Shown one piece after another: positions 35,464 through 47,078 of a stretch of 56,628 bases of DNA. Below the pieces are notes generated by a model that made no database searches, was not told the DNA's origin, and saw only the letters and a program-made list of their open reading frames with translations. The stretch lies in assembly GCA_033763795.1 (NCBI GenBank), contig JANRJV010000045.1, forward strand, positions 1-56,628, read 5' to 3'. How positions within the stretch are numbered: the stretch's first letter is position 1; each line of letters starts with the position of its first letter. This stretch comes from JAEUIV01 sp033763795. GTDB lineage: Bacteria > Planctomycetota > Phycisphaerae > Phycisphaerales > UBA1924. The translations under genes were made by a program, and so were the position numbers.

Positions 35464-36939
35464 TTACAGACGAAGATCGCCCAGGCCCATGCCCAGGTTG
35501 CCCGAGCCGAGCCCGGACTTGAGGTCCTTCCCGTGCTTGGCCTTGGCGGCCTCGCGGAGCCGTCGCAGCTGCGGCGTCTCCTTCAGGATCTCCTCCGCCT
35601 TGCGGTTGTCTTCCTCGCGGCCGCCGCGGCGCCCGCCCCGCGGCGCGCCCTCGCGCTGCGGCGCCTCGGTCGTCTGCTTGATCGACAGCGAGATCTTCTT
35701 CGTCCCGGGGTCGACCTTCAGCACCTTGACCTTCACAACCTTGTTGGGCTGCACCACGTCCGACACGCGGTCGACCCGCTGCCACGCCAGCTCGGAGATG
35801 TGCACCAGCCCCTCGGCTCCAGCCGCGACCTCGACGAAACAGCCGAACTCCGCCAGCTTGGTCACCTTCCCGCTCAGCACCGCGCCCTCGACCACGTCCT
35901 TGATCGCCGCGGCCCAGGGGTCCTCGCTCAGCTGCTTCATCCCGAGCGAGTGCCGCTTGTGCTCCCAGTCGAGCTTCAGCACCTTGACCGTGACCTTGTC
36001 CCCCTCCTTGACCACGTCCGACACGTTCTTGACGCGGTCGTGCGACAGGTCCGACACGTGCAGCAGCCCGTCGAACCCGCCGATGTCGACGAACGCGCCG
36101 AACGGCATGATCTTCTTGACCACGCCCTCACGCACGTCCCCTTCCTTGATCGATTCGCGCAGCTTCTGGGTCTCGGCCTCGCGCTCCTGCGCCACGATGT
36201 CCCGCCGCGAGAGCGTGATGTTGCCCCGGCCCGTCCGGTCGACGCGCACGACCTTGCACGTCAGCTTCTCGCCCACGAACACCGACAGATCCTCGATCCG
36301 CCGCGTATCGACCTGGGAGGCGGGCATGAACGCCTGGTGCTTGGCGACCTCCAGCTCGAGGCCGCCCTTGTTCACGCCCGTGACCCGCGCTTCGACGATC
36401 TGACCGGGCTCAAGAAGCTCCCAGTCGGCCTTCTGCACCGCCCCGGGCAGCGAGCAGACGTACAGGTTCTCCGACGTCTCGAAGCGGTCGACGACCACCT
36501 CGACCGTCTCCCCGACCTTCGGAGGCTCCTGGCCTTCCTTGAACTGAATGCGGGGCAACACGCCCAGCTGCTTGGGCCCGAACTCGATGAAGATGTCCGT
36601 AGGCCCGACGGAGACCACCACGCCCGGCCGCTTCTCGCGCCCGCCCTCAACGACCCGGGGCCCCTTGATCCGAGGCCGGTCGCCCATCGCCTTGTGCGCC
36701 TGATCCAGCTCCTGAGCCGAGGGCTTGGGGTGATGCGTCGCGGCGGCGAGGCTCTGGTCCATGGCGCGGTCGATCTCGGCGGCAAGATCCGCGCTCATCG
36801 ACCCCGCGGTCTGGGCTGCCGAAGTCGGCTCCGAAGGCGTCTCGGGCGCGGCGGCGGACGAGGGAATCTGGCTCATGAAAGAACGGCTCGGCTTCGCGGG
36901 GTTGTCCGGGCCGCCACCGACGCCGCCCACCGGCGTCAT
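35464..36939 (-). CDS. S1 RNA-binding domain protein (ribosomal protein S1-like)
   Basis: Four S1 domains lie at about residues 104-165, 178-247, 267-336 and 350-422. The third and fourth are the most typical (GVVKKIMPFGAFVDIGGFDG; KLAEFGCFVEV). A disordered Pro/Ala-rich N-terminus and a Lys/Arg/Gly-rich tail flank them. Ribosomal S1 usually has six domains in proteobacteria and four in many other phyla, so this may be the ribosomal protein bS1 or a paralogue. The start is uncertain: ATG at 36939 (25 nt after a TACACT box) or ATG at 36876. Neither has a Shine-Dalgarno. Confidence 0.88.
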   Translation of the reverse strand: MTPVGGVGGGPDNPAKPSRSFMSQIPSSAAAPETPSEPTSAAQTAGSMSADLAAEIDRAMDQSLAAATHHPKPSAQELDQAHKAMGDRPRIKGPRVVEGGREKRPGVVVSVGPTDIFIEFGPKQLGVLPRIQFKEGQEPPKVGETVEVVVDRFETSENLYVCSLPGAVQKADWELLEPGQIVEARVTGVNKGGLELEVAKHQAFMPASQVDTRRIEDLSVFVGEKLTCKVVRVDRTGRGNITLSRRDIVAQEREAETQKLRESIKEGDVREGVVKKIMPFGAFVDIGGFDGLLHVSDLSHDRVKNVSDVVKEGDKVTVKVLKLDWEHKRHSLGMKQLSEDPWAAAIKDVVEGAVLSGKVTKLAEFGCFVEVAAGAEGLVHISELAWQRVDRVSDVVQPNKVVKVKVLKVDPGTKKISLSIKQTTEAPQREGAPRGGRRGGREEDNRKAEEILKETPQLRRLREAAKAKHGKDLKSGLGSGNLGMGLGDLRL

Positions 36940-36964
36940 CAGCCCGACAGAGAACGAACATCAC

Positions 36965-36970
36965 AGTGTA
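36965..36970 (-). promoter_or_regulatory. Putative -10 box (TACACT) of the S1-domain gene
   Basis: TACACT on the minus strand lies 25 nt before the upstream ATG of the S1-domain gene. The hexamer is identical to the -10 of the rRNA promoter. No clear -35 is seen. Confidence 0.4.
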
Positions 36971-37205
36971 CCGCCTCTTGGCTCCCGAGCCAGCCCCGAC
37001 TTCCCGCCCCTCTCGAACCGACGCCCTCCCCTCCGCGTATCGGACCACCCGGTGCGCACCATCCGGTCCCCGCGCCGGCGTCCCGTTCCGCCGTCCGGGT
37101 CTCACCGGGCCATTGGGTACCATGCCCGATTCGTTCGGCCGGAGGCGACCGGGGCGGTGGGCCCCGCCCCCCGTCGCCGGATGGCGGCCAAGATCAGGAG
37201 ACCGC

Positions 37206-39431
37206 ATGCCCTCATCCAACGTGTGCTGGGGACTCGAAATCGGCGCCGGGGCCATCAAAGCCCTGAAGCTCGAGCGCGACGCCGAGGGCGTCCGGGTCGC
37301 CGACTTCGCGGTCCTCCCTCACAAAAAGGTCCTTTCAACCCCGGACCTCAACAAGGATGACGCCGTCGCGGTCGCACTCGGCGCTTTCATGAGCCAGTAC
37401 CGCGACGCCCTCAAGGGCGCCTCCGTCGCCGTCTCGATCCCCGGCCACAGCGCCTTCGCCCGCTTTGCCAAGCTGCCACCCGTCGAGAAAAAGGGCGTCG
37501 CCAACCTCGTCCGCTTCGAGGCCGTCCAGCAGATCCCCTTCCCCATCGAAGAGGTGGAGTGGGATTACCAGACCTTCGCCGACGAGAACTCGCCCGACAT
37601 CGAGGTCGGCATCTTCGCCGTCACCAAGGCCAAGATCTCCGAGATCCTCGCCCAGCTCGCCGAGCAGGGGCTGACCCCCGACATCATCACCCTCAGCCCC
37701 GTCGCGGTCTACAACGCCGTCGCCTACGACCTCTCCTTCACCGCCAAGACCCCCGGCACGGTCATCCTCGACATCGGGACCACCGCCACCGACCTCATCA
37801 TCGCCGACGCCGGCCGCGTCTGGATCCGCACCTTCCCCCTGGGCGGCCACAACTTCACCGAGGCCCTCGCATCCACCTTCAAGATGACCTACGGCAAGGC
37901 GGAGCGCCTCAAGCGCGAGGCCGAAACTTCCAAGTACAAGCGCCACATCTTCTCCGCCATCAAGCCCGTCCTCGCCGAGCTCGTCCAGGACGTCCAGCGC
38001 TCGCTCGTCTACTACCGGGACACCCACCCAGACTCCAACATCACCCGCGTCATAGGCGTCGGCTCGACCTTCAAGCTCATCGGCCTCCGCAAGAGCCTCA
38101 GCCAGCAGCTCAAGCTCGACGTCTACAGGTACGAGCGAGGGAAACGCCTGACGCTCGAGGGCGCCGCCGCCGCGGACTTTGAAGCCGCCACGGCCCAGCT
38201 CGCCACGGCCTACGGCCTGGCCCTCCAGGGCCTGGGACTCCAGACCATCAACGCCAACCTCATGCCCGTGCAGGTTGTCCGACAGGCCCTCTGGCGCCGC
38301 AAGACCCCCTGGTTCGTCGCCGCCGCCAGTCTGGGCCTCGTCGCCGGGGGCATCGCGTTCCTGCGCCCCATGCTCGACAACATGGCCGTCAGCCGCGCCC
38401 GCTCCGACGGGGCCATCACCGGGCCCATCCAGAACGCCACGCGCCTCGGTCAGCGGCTCAAGACCTCGTGGACCGAGGCCAGCAACGCTCAGCAGCCCGG
38501 CATGGTCGCCGAGAACATGCGCCGCCTCTTCGAAGGACGCGCGCTGCACACGCTCCTGCTGAGCGACGCCGCCAGCGTCCTCGCCTCGGCCAATTCCTTC
38601 GCGGGCGACCCCGCCGCCGGGCCCAGCCCCTCCGCCGAACTCCGCGGCTACCAGACCGAGTACCTCACGCCCGGCAGCCCCTTCCCCGCGCGAGCCGCGG
38701 ATCCCAACGCCGCGGGCAACAACCAGGCCGGCGGGGACTCCTCGTCCTCCTCCCCGGAATCGACCGAGCCCAAGGCCGCCGGCGAGGCCGGCGCGGTCCG
38801 CATCACCATGGTCTTTGACTCGCCCAACAACAGCCGCGCCTTCATCAACGACTCCGTCCTCCGCTGGCTGCGCGAGAACGCCCAGCGCGAAGGCGTCCCC
38901 TACACCCTCGCGCAGATCCCGACCGCGACGGAGATCACCTGGTCGCCCCTGAACCCGCCGGCCGGGGCTCCGGGTTCCCCCTCGGCTCCCGGCTCGCGCG
39001 CCCCCGCTCCGGGACGGGGTCCGGCCCCACCGCCGCCTCCCTCTCAGCCCTTCGGCGATGACCCGCCCGAAGACGAGCGCAACCCCTCAGGCCCAGCGTC
39101 GGGCAGCCCCGCCCCGCCGCGTCCCCCCGCGGGCGGTCCAGGCCCGGGGAGCCCGGGCGGACCGGGAGGGCCCGGAGGACCGGGTCGAGGTCCGGGCCAG
39201 CCCGGCGCGCCCGCCGACGCCGAGCTCGAAAAGCTCGCGCCGCTCCCCGAAACGCTCCGGGTCAGGCCGCCTGAGCAGCGCATGTACAGGTTCACGCTCT
39301 CGTGGATCGCGCAGCTCAAGACCCCCGCCCAGCTCGCCGCCGAAGCGAACAAGAAGACCGAAGAGCAGGAAGGCGCGGCCTCGCCCGCCGCGTCCTCCGG
39401 CCCCGGGTCGTCCGAGGAGGCGCGCTCGTGA
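37206..39431 (+). CDS. PilM-PilN fusion-like pilus/secretion inner-membrane platform protein
   Basis: The start at 37206 has AGGAG 5 nt upstream. The first ~345 of 741 residues are a PilM actin-like ATPase domain: GLEIGAGAIKALKLE, FEAVQQIPFPIEEVEWDYQ, VILDIGTTATDLIIAD, VIGVGSTFKLIG. Directly after it, residues 346-390 read QTINANLMPVQVVRQALWRR then a membrane helix. This matches the start of PilN (the short INLLP-type tail that PilM normally binds, followed by the helix). The rest (about 390-741) is predicted periplasmic, with Pro/Gly-rich linkers and a short alpha/beta domain (VRITMVFDSPNNSRAFINDS). The next gene overlaps by 4 bp. Confidence 0.85.
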   Translation: MPSSNVCWGLEIGAGAIKALKLERDAEGVRVADFAVLPHKKVLSTPDLNKDDAVAVALGAFMSQYRDALKGASVAVSIPGHSAFARFAKLPPVEKKGVANLVRFEAVQQIPFPIEEVEWDYQTFADENSPDIEVGIFAVTKAKISEILAQLAEQGLTPDIITLSPVAVYNAVAYDLSFTAKTPGTVILDIGTTATDLIIADAGRVWIRTFPLGGHNFTEALASTFKMTYGKAERLKREAETSKYKRHIFSAIKPVLAELVQDVQRSLVYYRDTHPDSNITRVIGVGSTFKLIGLRKSLSQQLKLDVYRYERGKRLTLEGAAAADFEAATAQLATAYGLALQGLGLQTINANLMPVQVVRQALWRRKTPWFVAAASLGLVAGGIAFLRPMLDNMAVSRARSDGAITGPIQNATRLGQRLKTSWTEASNAQQPGMVAENMRRLFEGRALHTLLLSDAASVLASANSFAGDPAAGPSPSAELRGYQTEYLTPGSPFPARAADPNAAGNNQAGGDSSSSSPESTEPKAAGEAGAVRITMVFDSPNNSRAFINDSVLRWLRENAQREGVPYTLAQIPTATEITWSPLNPPAGAPGSPSAPGSRAPAPGRGPAPPPPPSQPFGDDPPEDERNPSGPASGSPAPPRPPAGGPGPGSPGGPGGPGGPGRGPGQPGAPADAELEKLAPLPETLRVRPPEQRMYRFTLSWIAQLKTPAQLAAEANKKTEEQEGAASPAASSGPGSSEEARS

Positions 39432-40810
39432 AGAACCTCGTCCCCTGGCTCAAGTCCAACCTGATCAGCGTCATCGCGATCGCCGTGGCTCTCATCGCCG
39501 CCCCGGTCATGCTCTTCTTCGCCGGCCGGATGAGCGGCAAGGTCCGCGCCGACGTCGAGGCCGAGGTCGCCCAGGCGATCTCCCAGCTCGAACAGTCCGA
39601 CGTCACCTACGAGATCCAGCCCTACCTCTCGGGTCTCGAGCCCGTCTCGGTCAAGTCCGCCCCCAACGAGGCAACGACCGAAGCCGTCGCCGCGCTCCTG
39701 CGCTCGGTCGTAGAGGGCGCGGGCAAGGTCCGTCAGGCCGCCATCGACTTCAACAGCCGGGGCAAGACCCTGCTGGTCGACGGCTCGGAGCCCGCCGAGC
39801 GCCTCTTCCCCGAAAACACCGACACCAGCGCACGCCTCAAGCTCCTCGACCGAATGGTCGCACGCTTCCCCCAGGCCCACGAGGAACTGCTCCGGAGCAA
39901 GCGCGGCGGGTCGCCCCCCTCCGCCGAACGCATCCGCACAGCCCTCCTCGAAGTCTTCAACAAGGAAATCGCCCGCCGGACCACCGGCCGCACCGAGCGC
40001 GACCTCACCCCCGAAGACCGCGCCGAGCTCACCAAGCTGCTGGGTGAGCGCCGCATGGCGCTCTACCGCGGCGAATCGGGCGAGCTGAGCTTCTACGCCG
40101 CCCCGTCGGCGTTCACGCGCGTCACGCCTTGGGACCCCGCCCAGCCCCTGCCCATCGAGGTCGCGTGGGAGTGGCAGCACCTCTACTGGATCCACGCGGA
40201 CATCATCGAGGCCGTCGCCGCCGCCAACTCCGACGACGTCGGCGCGTGGCTCCCGGTGCACCGGGCTCCGGTCAAGATCGTCGAGTCCGTGCGCGTCCTC
40301 GTGCCCGGTGAAGAAGTGACCCGCGGCCCGGGCCAGCAGCAGGCCCCCGCCGCCGCGTCTGCGGGCGGCCCCACCGACGGCGCCGCCGAAGTTCCCCGCA
40401 GCTTCGCCGTCGCTCACACCGGCCGCGCCGCCGCGCCCAACGCCGCCAACCCTCTCTACGACATTCGCTACGTCGACGTCTCGCTCATCGTCTCCAGCTC
40501 CCGCCTGCCCACCGTCCTCAGCGCCTTCAGCAGGGTCAACTTCATGACGGTCGTCGACGTCGACCTCGAAGAGTTCGACCCCTTCCCCTTCATCGCACGC
40601 GGATACGACCTCGGGTCCGACCATCTCGTCCGCGCCAAGCTCCGCGTCGAGACCATCTGGCTCCGCTCGTGGATGAAGAAGTGGATGCCCCCGACCGTCC
40701 GGCGCTCGCTGGGAATCCCCGACGATCCGCCCCCCGGCACGCCCGCCGCCGACGGCCAGACCCCCGCGGACGCCGGCGCACAGACCGGCGATTCCGCTCC
40801 CTCCGAGTAA
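39428..40810 (+). CDS. PilO-like inner-membrane platform protein
   Basis: The GTG start overlaps the upstream stop (GTGA). The protein is 460 residues with a short cytoplasmic tail, one membrane helix (about 11-32, LISVIAIAVALIAAPVMLFF), a helical region and a C-terminal domain. Residues 344-385 (YDIRYVDVSLIVSSSRLPTV, then LSAFSRVNFMTVVDVDLEEF) fit the PilO ferredoxin-like fold. In type IV pili PilO pairs with PilN to tie the cytoplasmic PilM ring to the outer-membrane secretin. The protein is about twice the usual PilO length. The position after a PilM-PilN fusion supports the call. Confidence 0.65.
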   Translation: MKNLVPWLKSNLISVIAIAVALIAAPVMLFFAGRMSGKVRADVEAEVAQAISQLEQSDVTYEIQPYLSGLEPVSVKSAPNEATTEAVAALLRSVVEGAGKVRQAAIDFNSRGKTLLVDGSEPAERLFPENTDTSARLKLLDRMVARFPQAHEELLRSKRGGSPPSAERIRTALLEVFNKEIARRTTGRTERDLTPEDRAELTKLLGERRMALYRGESGELSFYAAPSAFTRVTPWDPAQPLPIEVAWEWQHLYWIHADIIEAVAAANSDDVGAWLPVHRAPVKIVESVRVLVPGEEVTRGPGQQQAPAAASAGGPTDGAAEVPRSFAVAHTGRAAAPNAANPLYDIRYVDVSLIVSSSRLPTVLSAFSRVNFMTVVDVDLEEFDPFPFIARGYDLGSDHLVRAKLRVETIWLRSWMKKWMPPTVRRSLGIPDDPPPGTPAADGQTPADAGAQTGDSAPSE

Positions 40811-40871
40811 CGCCCTCCAACCGCCGCGCGCGGCGTGCCGCCGCCGGCTCTGAACTCAGGAACGCATCGGC

Positions 40872-43070
40872 ATGAAGCTCAAAGGCATCACAGGCGCCGA
40901 GCGCCACGTCGAGAAGATCGTGCTCGCCCTCTTCGCGCTCTTTGCGCTGGGGGTCCTCGTCTTCCAGATGGGCCTCGTCGGCGGCCGGCACACCGTGCCC
41001 GTCGGCGGCAACGACGTCCCCCTCGACCGCGCCCTCGCCGCAGTCAGAGACCGCGCCGAACAGCGCAAGGCCCGCCTCGAGTCGGACGAGATCGCCCAAG
41101 GCGTCCCCCAGTCGCTCCCCGATCCGGCGCTCGTCTTCGAAGAAGCCATGGCCAGCGCCCTCCGCGAGCGCCCCCGCGCCCTCGCCTCCCTCGGCACGCC
41201 CGTCATCTCCGGCGCCTCCAGCGACATCATCGACGCTCCCCAGCTCGTCTCGCAGGACGCACCCTTCGCCCCGCTGGCGGTCCCCGCTCCGTCGGCCCCG
41301 ACCGGTTTCGTCAACGAGAGCACCATCGACCCCGTCGCCGTCGCCGCCGTGGGACCGGACCTGGCCTCCCTGCTGCCCGCCGAGCAGCCCTACGACCTCC
41401 GCAGCGTCTCCGTCGAGGCCAGCTTCGACGCCGCCGCGCTTCGCTCGGCCCTCACGACCCCCGCGCAGGGCTTCGCCGCCATCCCCCCCGCGGTGTGGCA
41501 GAGCAGGCTCGAGCTCGTCGACGTCGAATGGTCGCGCCAGCGCCTCCAGCCCGACGGCTCGTGGAGCGCCGAAGAAGTGCTGGGCCCCCTGCCCGCCCGG
41601 CGCTCGCTGCGCTCGATCATCCGCAAGTCCGAGTTCCAGCCCGCCGACTACCGCGCGCTCTTCGAACAGGAGCGCTCCGCCGAGGTCCGCGCCGACATCC
41701 GCCGACCCGCGTACTACGCCGTCATCGCCGGCCAGCCCTGGGTCTCGCCCGCCCGGGCCGTCAAGCTCCAGTCGGTCTCTGCCGACGAGCAGACCGTCAC
41801 CCTCAACCGCACCCTCGCCTCTCTCCGCCGCGAAATCCAGGACGTCGAGCGGCGTCTCGAACAGCTCCAGCGACGCCCCGCACCGCGCGAGCCCCGCCGA
41901 CCCGGTGAAGACGAAAACCCCGGCTCGCCTCCCCCTCCTCCACCCCCGCCCGGCGGCGGCGGCGGCGATCGTGGCGGTGGAGGTGGCGGCGGAGACCGCG
42001 GCGGAAGGGACAACGACTCTGATCCCCTCTCCTCCGCCTTCCCCCCCTCGTTCACCTGGCCCGACGTCCCCACCCACTGGCTCGCACAGGCCGGCGGCGG
42101 AAACCGCGACCGCAACCCGCAAACCCCGACGCCCCCCCGCGACACCACCCCCGATCCGCGCAAACGCCTCGAATCAGAGCTCGAAACCCTCCGCAAACGC
42201 GAGACCGACCTGGTCGCCCAGCTCGCGGCCCTCGGCGTCGGCTCCACGCCTTCCGCTCAAGCCGCCGAAGAGCCCCTCTCCTCGCTCGCCGCGACCGACT
42301 CCGCCACGATCACCCTCTGGACCCACGACCTCACCGCAAAGCCCGGCGAGACCTACCGCTACCGCGCACGCGCCTACGTCACCAATCCGCTCTACGGCCA
42401 GACCGACCGCCTGAAAGAAGAACAGCGCTCCCTCGCAGACATCCCCGTCGTCGCCGGCGAGCACTCCGCCTGGTCGGAGCCCATCCGCGTCGCCCCGACC
42501 ACCGCATTCTTCATCACCGGCGCCACCGAAGCCGGCGGTGCGCTGGGCGGCCCGGGCCGCGCCATCGCGGAAGTCTTCGAGTTCTACTACGGCTTCTGGC
42601 GCCGCGGCACGGTCTCCCTCTCTCCGGGCGACGCCGTCGCCAACTCCATCGAGCTCCCCGCCCTCCAGTCCTACGCGCTCACCACCTCGCAGACCGGCCA
42701 GCCGGCCCGGGGCGAGGGCTCACCCCTCCCCACCTCGCGGACCTTCGATACCGGGGCCTTCCTCCTCGACACCGCCGCCAGCCCCACCGATCGCACCGGG
42801 GCCGCACTCGCCTTCATCCGGATGGCCGACGGCCGCATCGTCCGCATGACCCCCGTCAGCGGGCAGGATGACGCCTCGTCCGAGCGCGCCCGAATGCTCG
42901 CGTCGGCCACGCAGGGAGCTGAAGCAACCCTCATCCCCGAGAATCTCCCGCCCGGAAGCCGTCGTCCCAACCCGCCGGGCAACCCGCCCCCCGTGCCGCC
43001 CCAGGGCGGCGATGACGAGCGGAACCCCGGCGGCCCGCCCCCTGACCCCGCCCGCCGCAGCCGCAACTAG
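40872..43070 (+). CDS. Large single-pass envelope protein of the pilus-like cluster, unknown family
   Basis: This 732-residue protein has one N-terminal membrane helix (about 16-36, KIVLALFALFALGVLVFQMG). The remainder, predicted periplasmic, has a Pro/Gly-rich linker (PPPPPPPGGGGGDRGGGGGG, about 350-385), a short coiled coil on each side of it, and a beta-rich domain (PGETYRYRARAYVTNPLYGQ, about 490-560). AGGAA lies 9 nt upstream of the ATG. It follows the PilO-like gene by 61 bp and is probably the third gene of the operon. By position it could replace PilP or add a scaffold, but I see no PilP signature. Confidence 0.78.
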   Translation: MKLKGITGAERHVEKIVLALFALFALGVLVFQMGLVGGRHTVPVGGNDVPLDRALAAVRDRAEQRKARLESDEIAQGVPQSLPDPALVFEEAMASALRERPRALASLGTPVISGASSDIIDAPQLVSQDAPFAPLAVPAPSAPTGFVNESTIDPVAVAAVGPDLASLLPAEQPYDLRSVSVEASFDAAALRSALTTPAQGFAAIPPAVWQSRLELVDVEWSRQRLQPDGSWSAEEVLGPLPARRSLRSIIRKSEFQPADYRALFEQERSAEVRADIRRPAYYAVIAGQPWVSPARAVKLQSVSADEQTVTLNRTLASLRREIQDVERRLEQLQRRPAPREPRRPGEDENPGSPPPPPPPPGGGGGDRGGGGGGGDRGGRDNDSDPLSSAFPPSFTWPDVPTHWLAQAGGGNRDRNPQTPTPPRDTTPDPRKRLESELETLRKRETDLVAQLAALGVGSTPSAQAAEEPLSSLAATDSATITLWTHDLTAKPGETYRYRARAYVTNPLYGQTDRLKEEQRSLADIPVVAGEHSAWSEPIRVAPTTAFFITGATEAGGALGGPGRAIAEVFEFYYGFWRRGTVSLSPGDAVANSIELPALQSYALTTSQTGQPARGEGSPLPTSRTFDTGAFLLDTAASPTDRTGAALAFIRMADGRIVRMTPVSGQDDASSERARMLASATQGAEATLIPENLPPGSRRPNPPGNPPPVPPQGGDDERNPGGPPPDPARRSRN

Positions 43071-43124
43071 TTATCCCCGCTTTTTCCCCATTCAAGGAAT
43101 TTTCTGGTCAGGTTTAGCCTTCGC

Positions 43125-43152
43125 TTGACAAACCAGTGGCTTCCGATACACT
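43125..43152 (+). promoter_or_regulatory. rRNA operon promoter
   Basis: TTGACA (43125-43130) and TACACT (43147-43152) are separated by 16 bp, with an A/T-rich stretch just upstream (43078-43105) that could act as an UP element. It lies about 365 bp before the 23S gene and shortly after the stop of the pilus-like cluster. Confidence 0.75.
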
Positions 43153-43516
43153 CCCCGACCCGCATCCGAATTCATCGGAGGCGATCCGAGGAGCTGGTGG
43201 AACTGCTACCCCGGATGGCGGTGTCGTCCCTGAAGGGCCTGGCCCCGTCGGCCTCTTTGACAACCGGAGACGTGTTGTGTGAATTGCCACGCCGGCCGCG
43301 GCATGGGCTGAGGGTTCGTCCTCGGCAGCAGTTTGGTCTTTCCCCGCGGCTGGTGTGCACCGAGAACGCGAAGAGCGCTCAGTAGGCGAAAAATATCGTT
43401 CCTTTGATTGTCTCGAGGGGCTAGGCACCTCGAGACGGGTCAGAGCGGTTCGTGTCGAGAGCGACAACCCACGCGTCTCCCGAAGGCTGGAGCGATCCTG
43501 CCCGAGGCGACGTCGC
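43153..43516 (+). other. Long rRNA leader with boxA-like antitermination signal and hairpins
   Basis: This region has no gene. GCCTCTTTGACAA (43251-43263) closely resembles the rRNA antitermination boxA TGCTCTTTAACAA, and GTTGTGTGAATTG follows soon after, recalling the boxC-like element. A perfect 9-bp hairpin GTCTCGAGG/CCTCGAGAC lies at 43410-43436. The end of the leader pairs with sequence after 23S to form the processing stem. Confidence 0.6.
43251..43263 (+). promoter_or_regulatory. boxA-like rRNA antitermination element
   Basis: GCCTCTTTGACAA matches the boxA consensus at 10 of 13 positions by eye and lies about 100 nt into the predicted rRNA leader. NusB-S10 binding to such elements lets RNA polymerase pass Rho sites in untranslated RNA. 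Confidence 0.6.
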
Positions 43517-46290
<2,774 letters not shown>

Positions 46291-46586
46291 GGACGCCGCC
46301 GGGCTCTGCCCCGGCTACTCCGGAGTGAGTGTGATATCATCATCCTCGACATCGGCTGGTCGGTTCACCCCGATCCGCCGACCGAACAGCGCTCGTCGTT
46401 GTTCTTCGGGCATCGGCAGTTCGCACAACGTCTCCGGATACCGCGGCTCGACGCCACCGTCGACGCCCCGGCGTCCGATCCGCCCTCCAGGCGGACCGGG
46501 CTTTCCAAACCTCCCGCCCCTCGGCCGCAAGGCCCGGGCGGGAATCAGGCTCCGTACGTACGCGTCATCCCCGACGCGCCGTGCTT
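46291..46586 (+). other. 23S-5S spacer
   Basis: This spacer of nearly 300 bp is unusually long and contains no tRNA that I can fold. It has an inverted repeat GGTCGG/CCGACC (about 46358-46383) and other GC-rich pairs that may be processing signals. Confidence 0.6.
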
Positions 46587-46692
46587 TTCGGTGACCATAA
46601 GCCAAGGGTCACACCTGTTCCCATCCCGAACACAGAAGTTAAGCCTTGGCTGCCGATGATACTGCTTCGCGGGAAAGTAGGTCGTCGCCGGA
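46587..46692 (+). rRNA. rrf: 5S ribosomal RNA
   Basis: The core CCTGTTCCCATCCCGAACAC and AGAAGTTAAGCC is diagnostic. Helix I forms between TTCGGTG at the start and CGCCGGA at the end, giving about 106 nt. It is cotranscribed with 23S, with a terminator directly after. Confidence 0.95.
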
Positions 46693-46698
46693 GTATGA

Positions 46699-46730
46699 CC
46701 CCTCTCAGGTAAACCTGGGAGGGGTTTTTT
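46699..46730 (+). terminator. Rho-independent terminator of the rRNA operon
   Basis: An 11-bp stem CCCCTCTCAGG/CCTGGGAGGGG with loop TAAA is followed by TTTTTT. It lies 7 nt after 5S. Confidence 0.92.
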
Positions 46731-47078
46731 CATTTCGTCGCCAGCCTCTCCGCCGCCACCATTGAGCAGCAGCTCCGCCGCTCACCCCGGCGTCCGCCCC
46801 CCATCAGAGGGCCCTTCTCCCATCCAGCTCGCCCCGGACCGTGTCTCGCGGCCCGCTGGGCGCGTCAGGAAGTCACCCCACTGCACTCGCACGCGGCATG
46901 CGAAAGCCGCCTGCCGGCTGCTTACGAACGACAGCGTAATGTCGCTGAACAAACCTTCATTCGCAATGACATCGGGGGCGCTGACAGACCTGTGTCAGGC
47001 GCGTGTGCATGATGTCTCCATCGGCCGCGGGGAGTGTTCGACGCACTCTCAAGGACGCCGACTTCCGGGGACATTGCG
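46731..47078. other. Intergenic region before SGNH hydrolase gene
   Basis: About 350 bp separate the rRNA terminator from the SGNH hydrolase gene. I see no supported gene and no clear promoter, only short frames with random-looking content. Confidence 0.4.

Noticed and set aside
37125..37137. CCCGATTCGTTCG shared by the region upstream of the PilM-PilN gene and that upstream of thioredoxin (53732-53744)
   Set aside because: A 13-base match between two places in 56 kb is expected by chance many times over, and the two sites lie at different distances from the genes.
43071..43516. A hidden or degraded 16S fragment upstream of 23S
   Set aside because: None of the conserved 16S segments (such as GTGCCAGCAGCCGCGG or the anti-Shine-Dalgarno CACCTCCTTT) appears in either orientation.
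46291..46586. Possible tRNA in the 23S-5S spacer
   Set aside because: I could not find a T-arm TTCNANN flanked by a 5-bp stem or a fitting anticodon arm.
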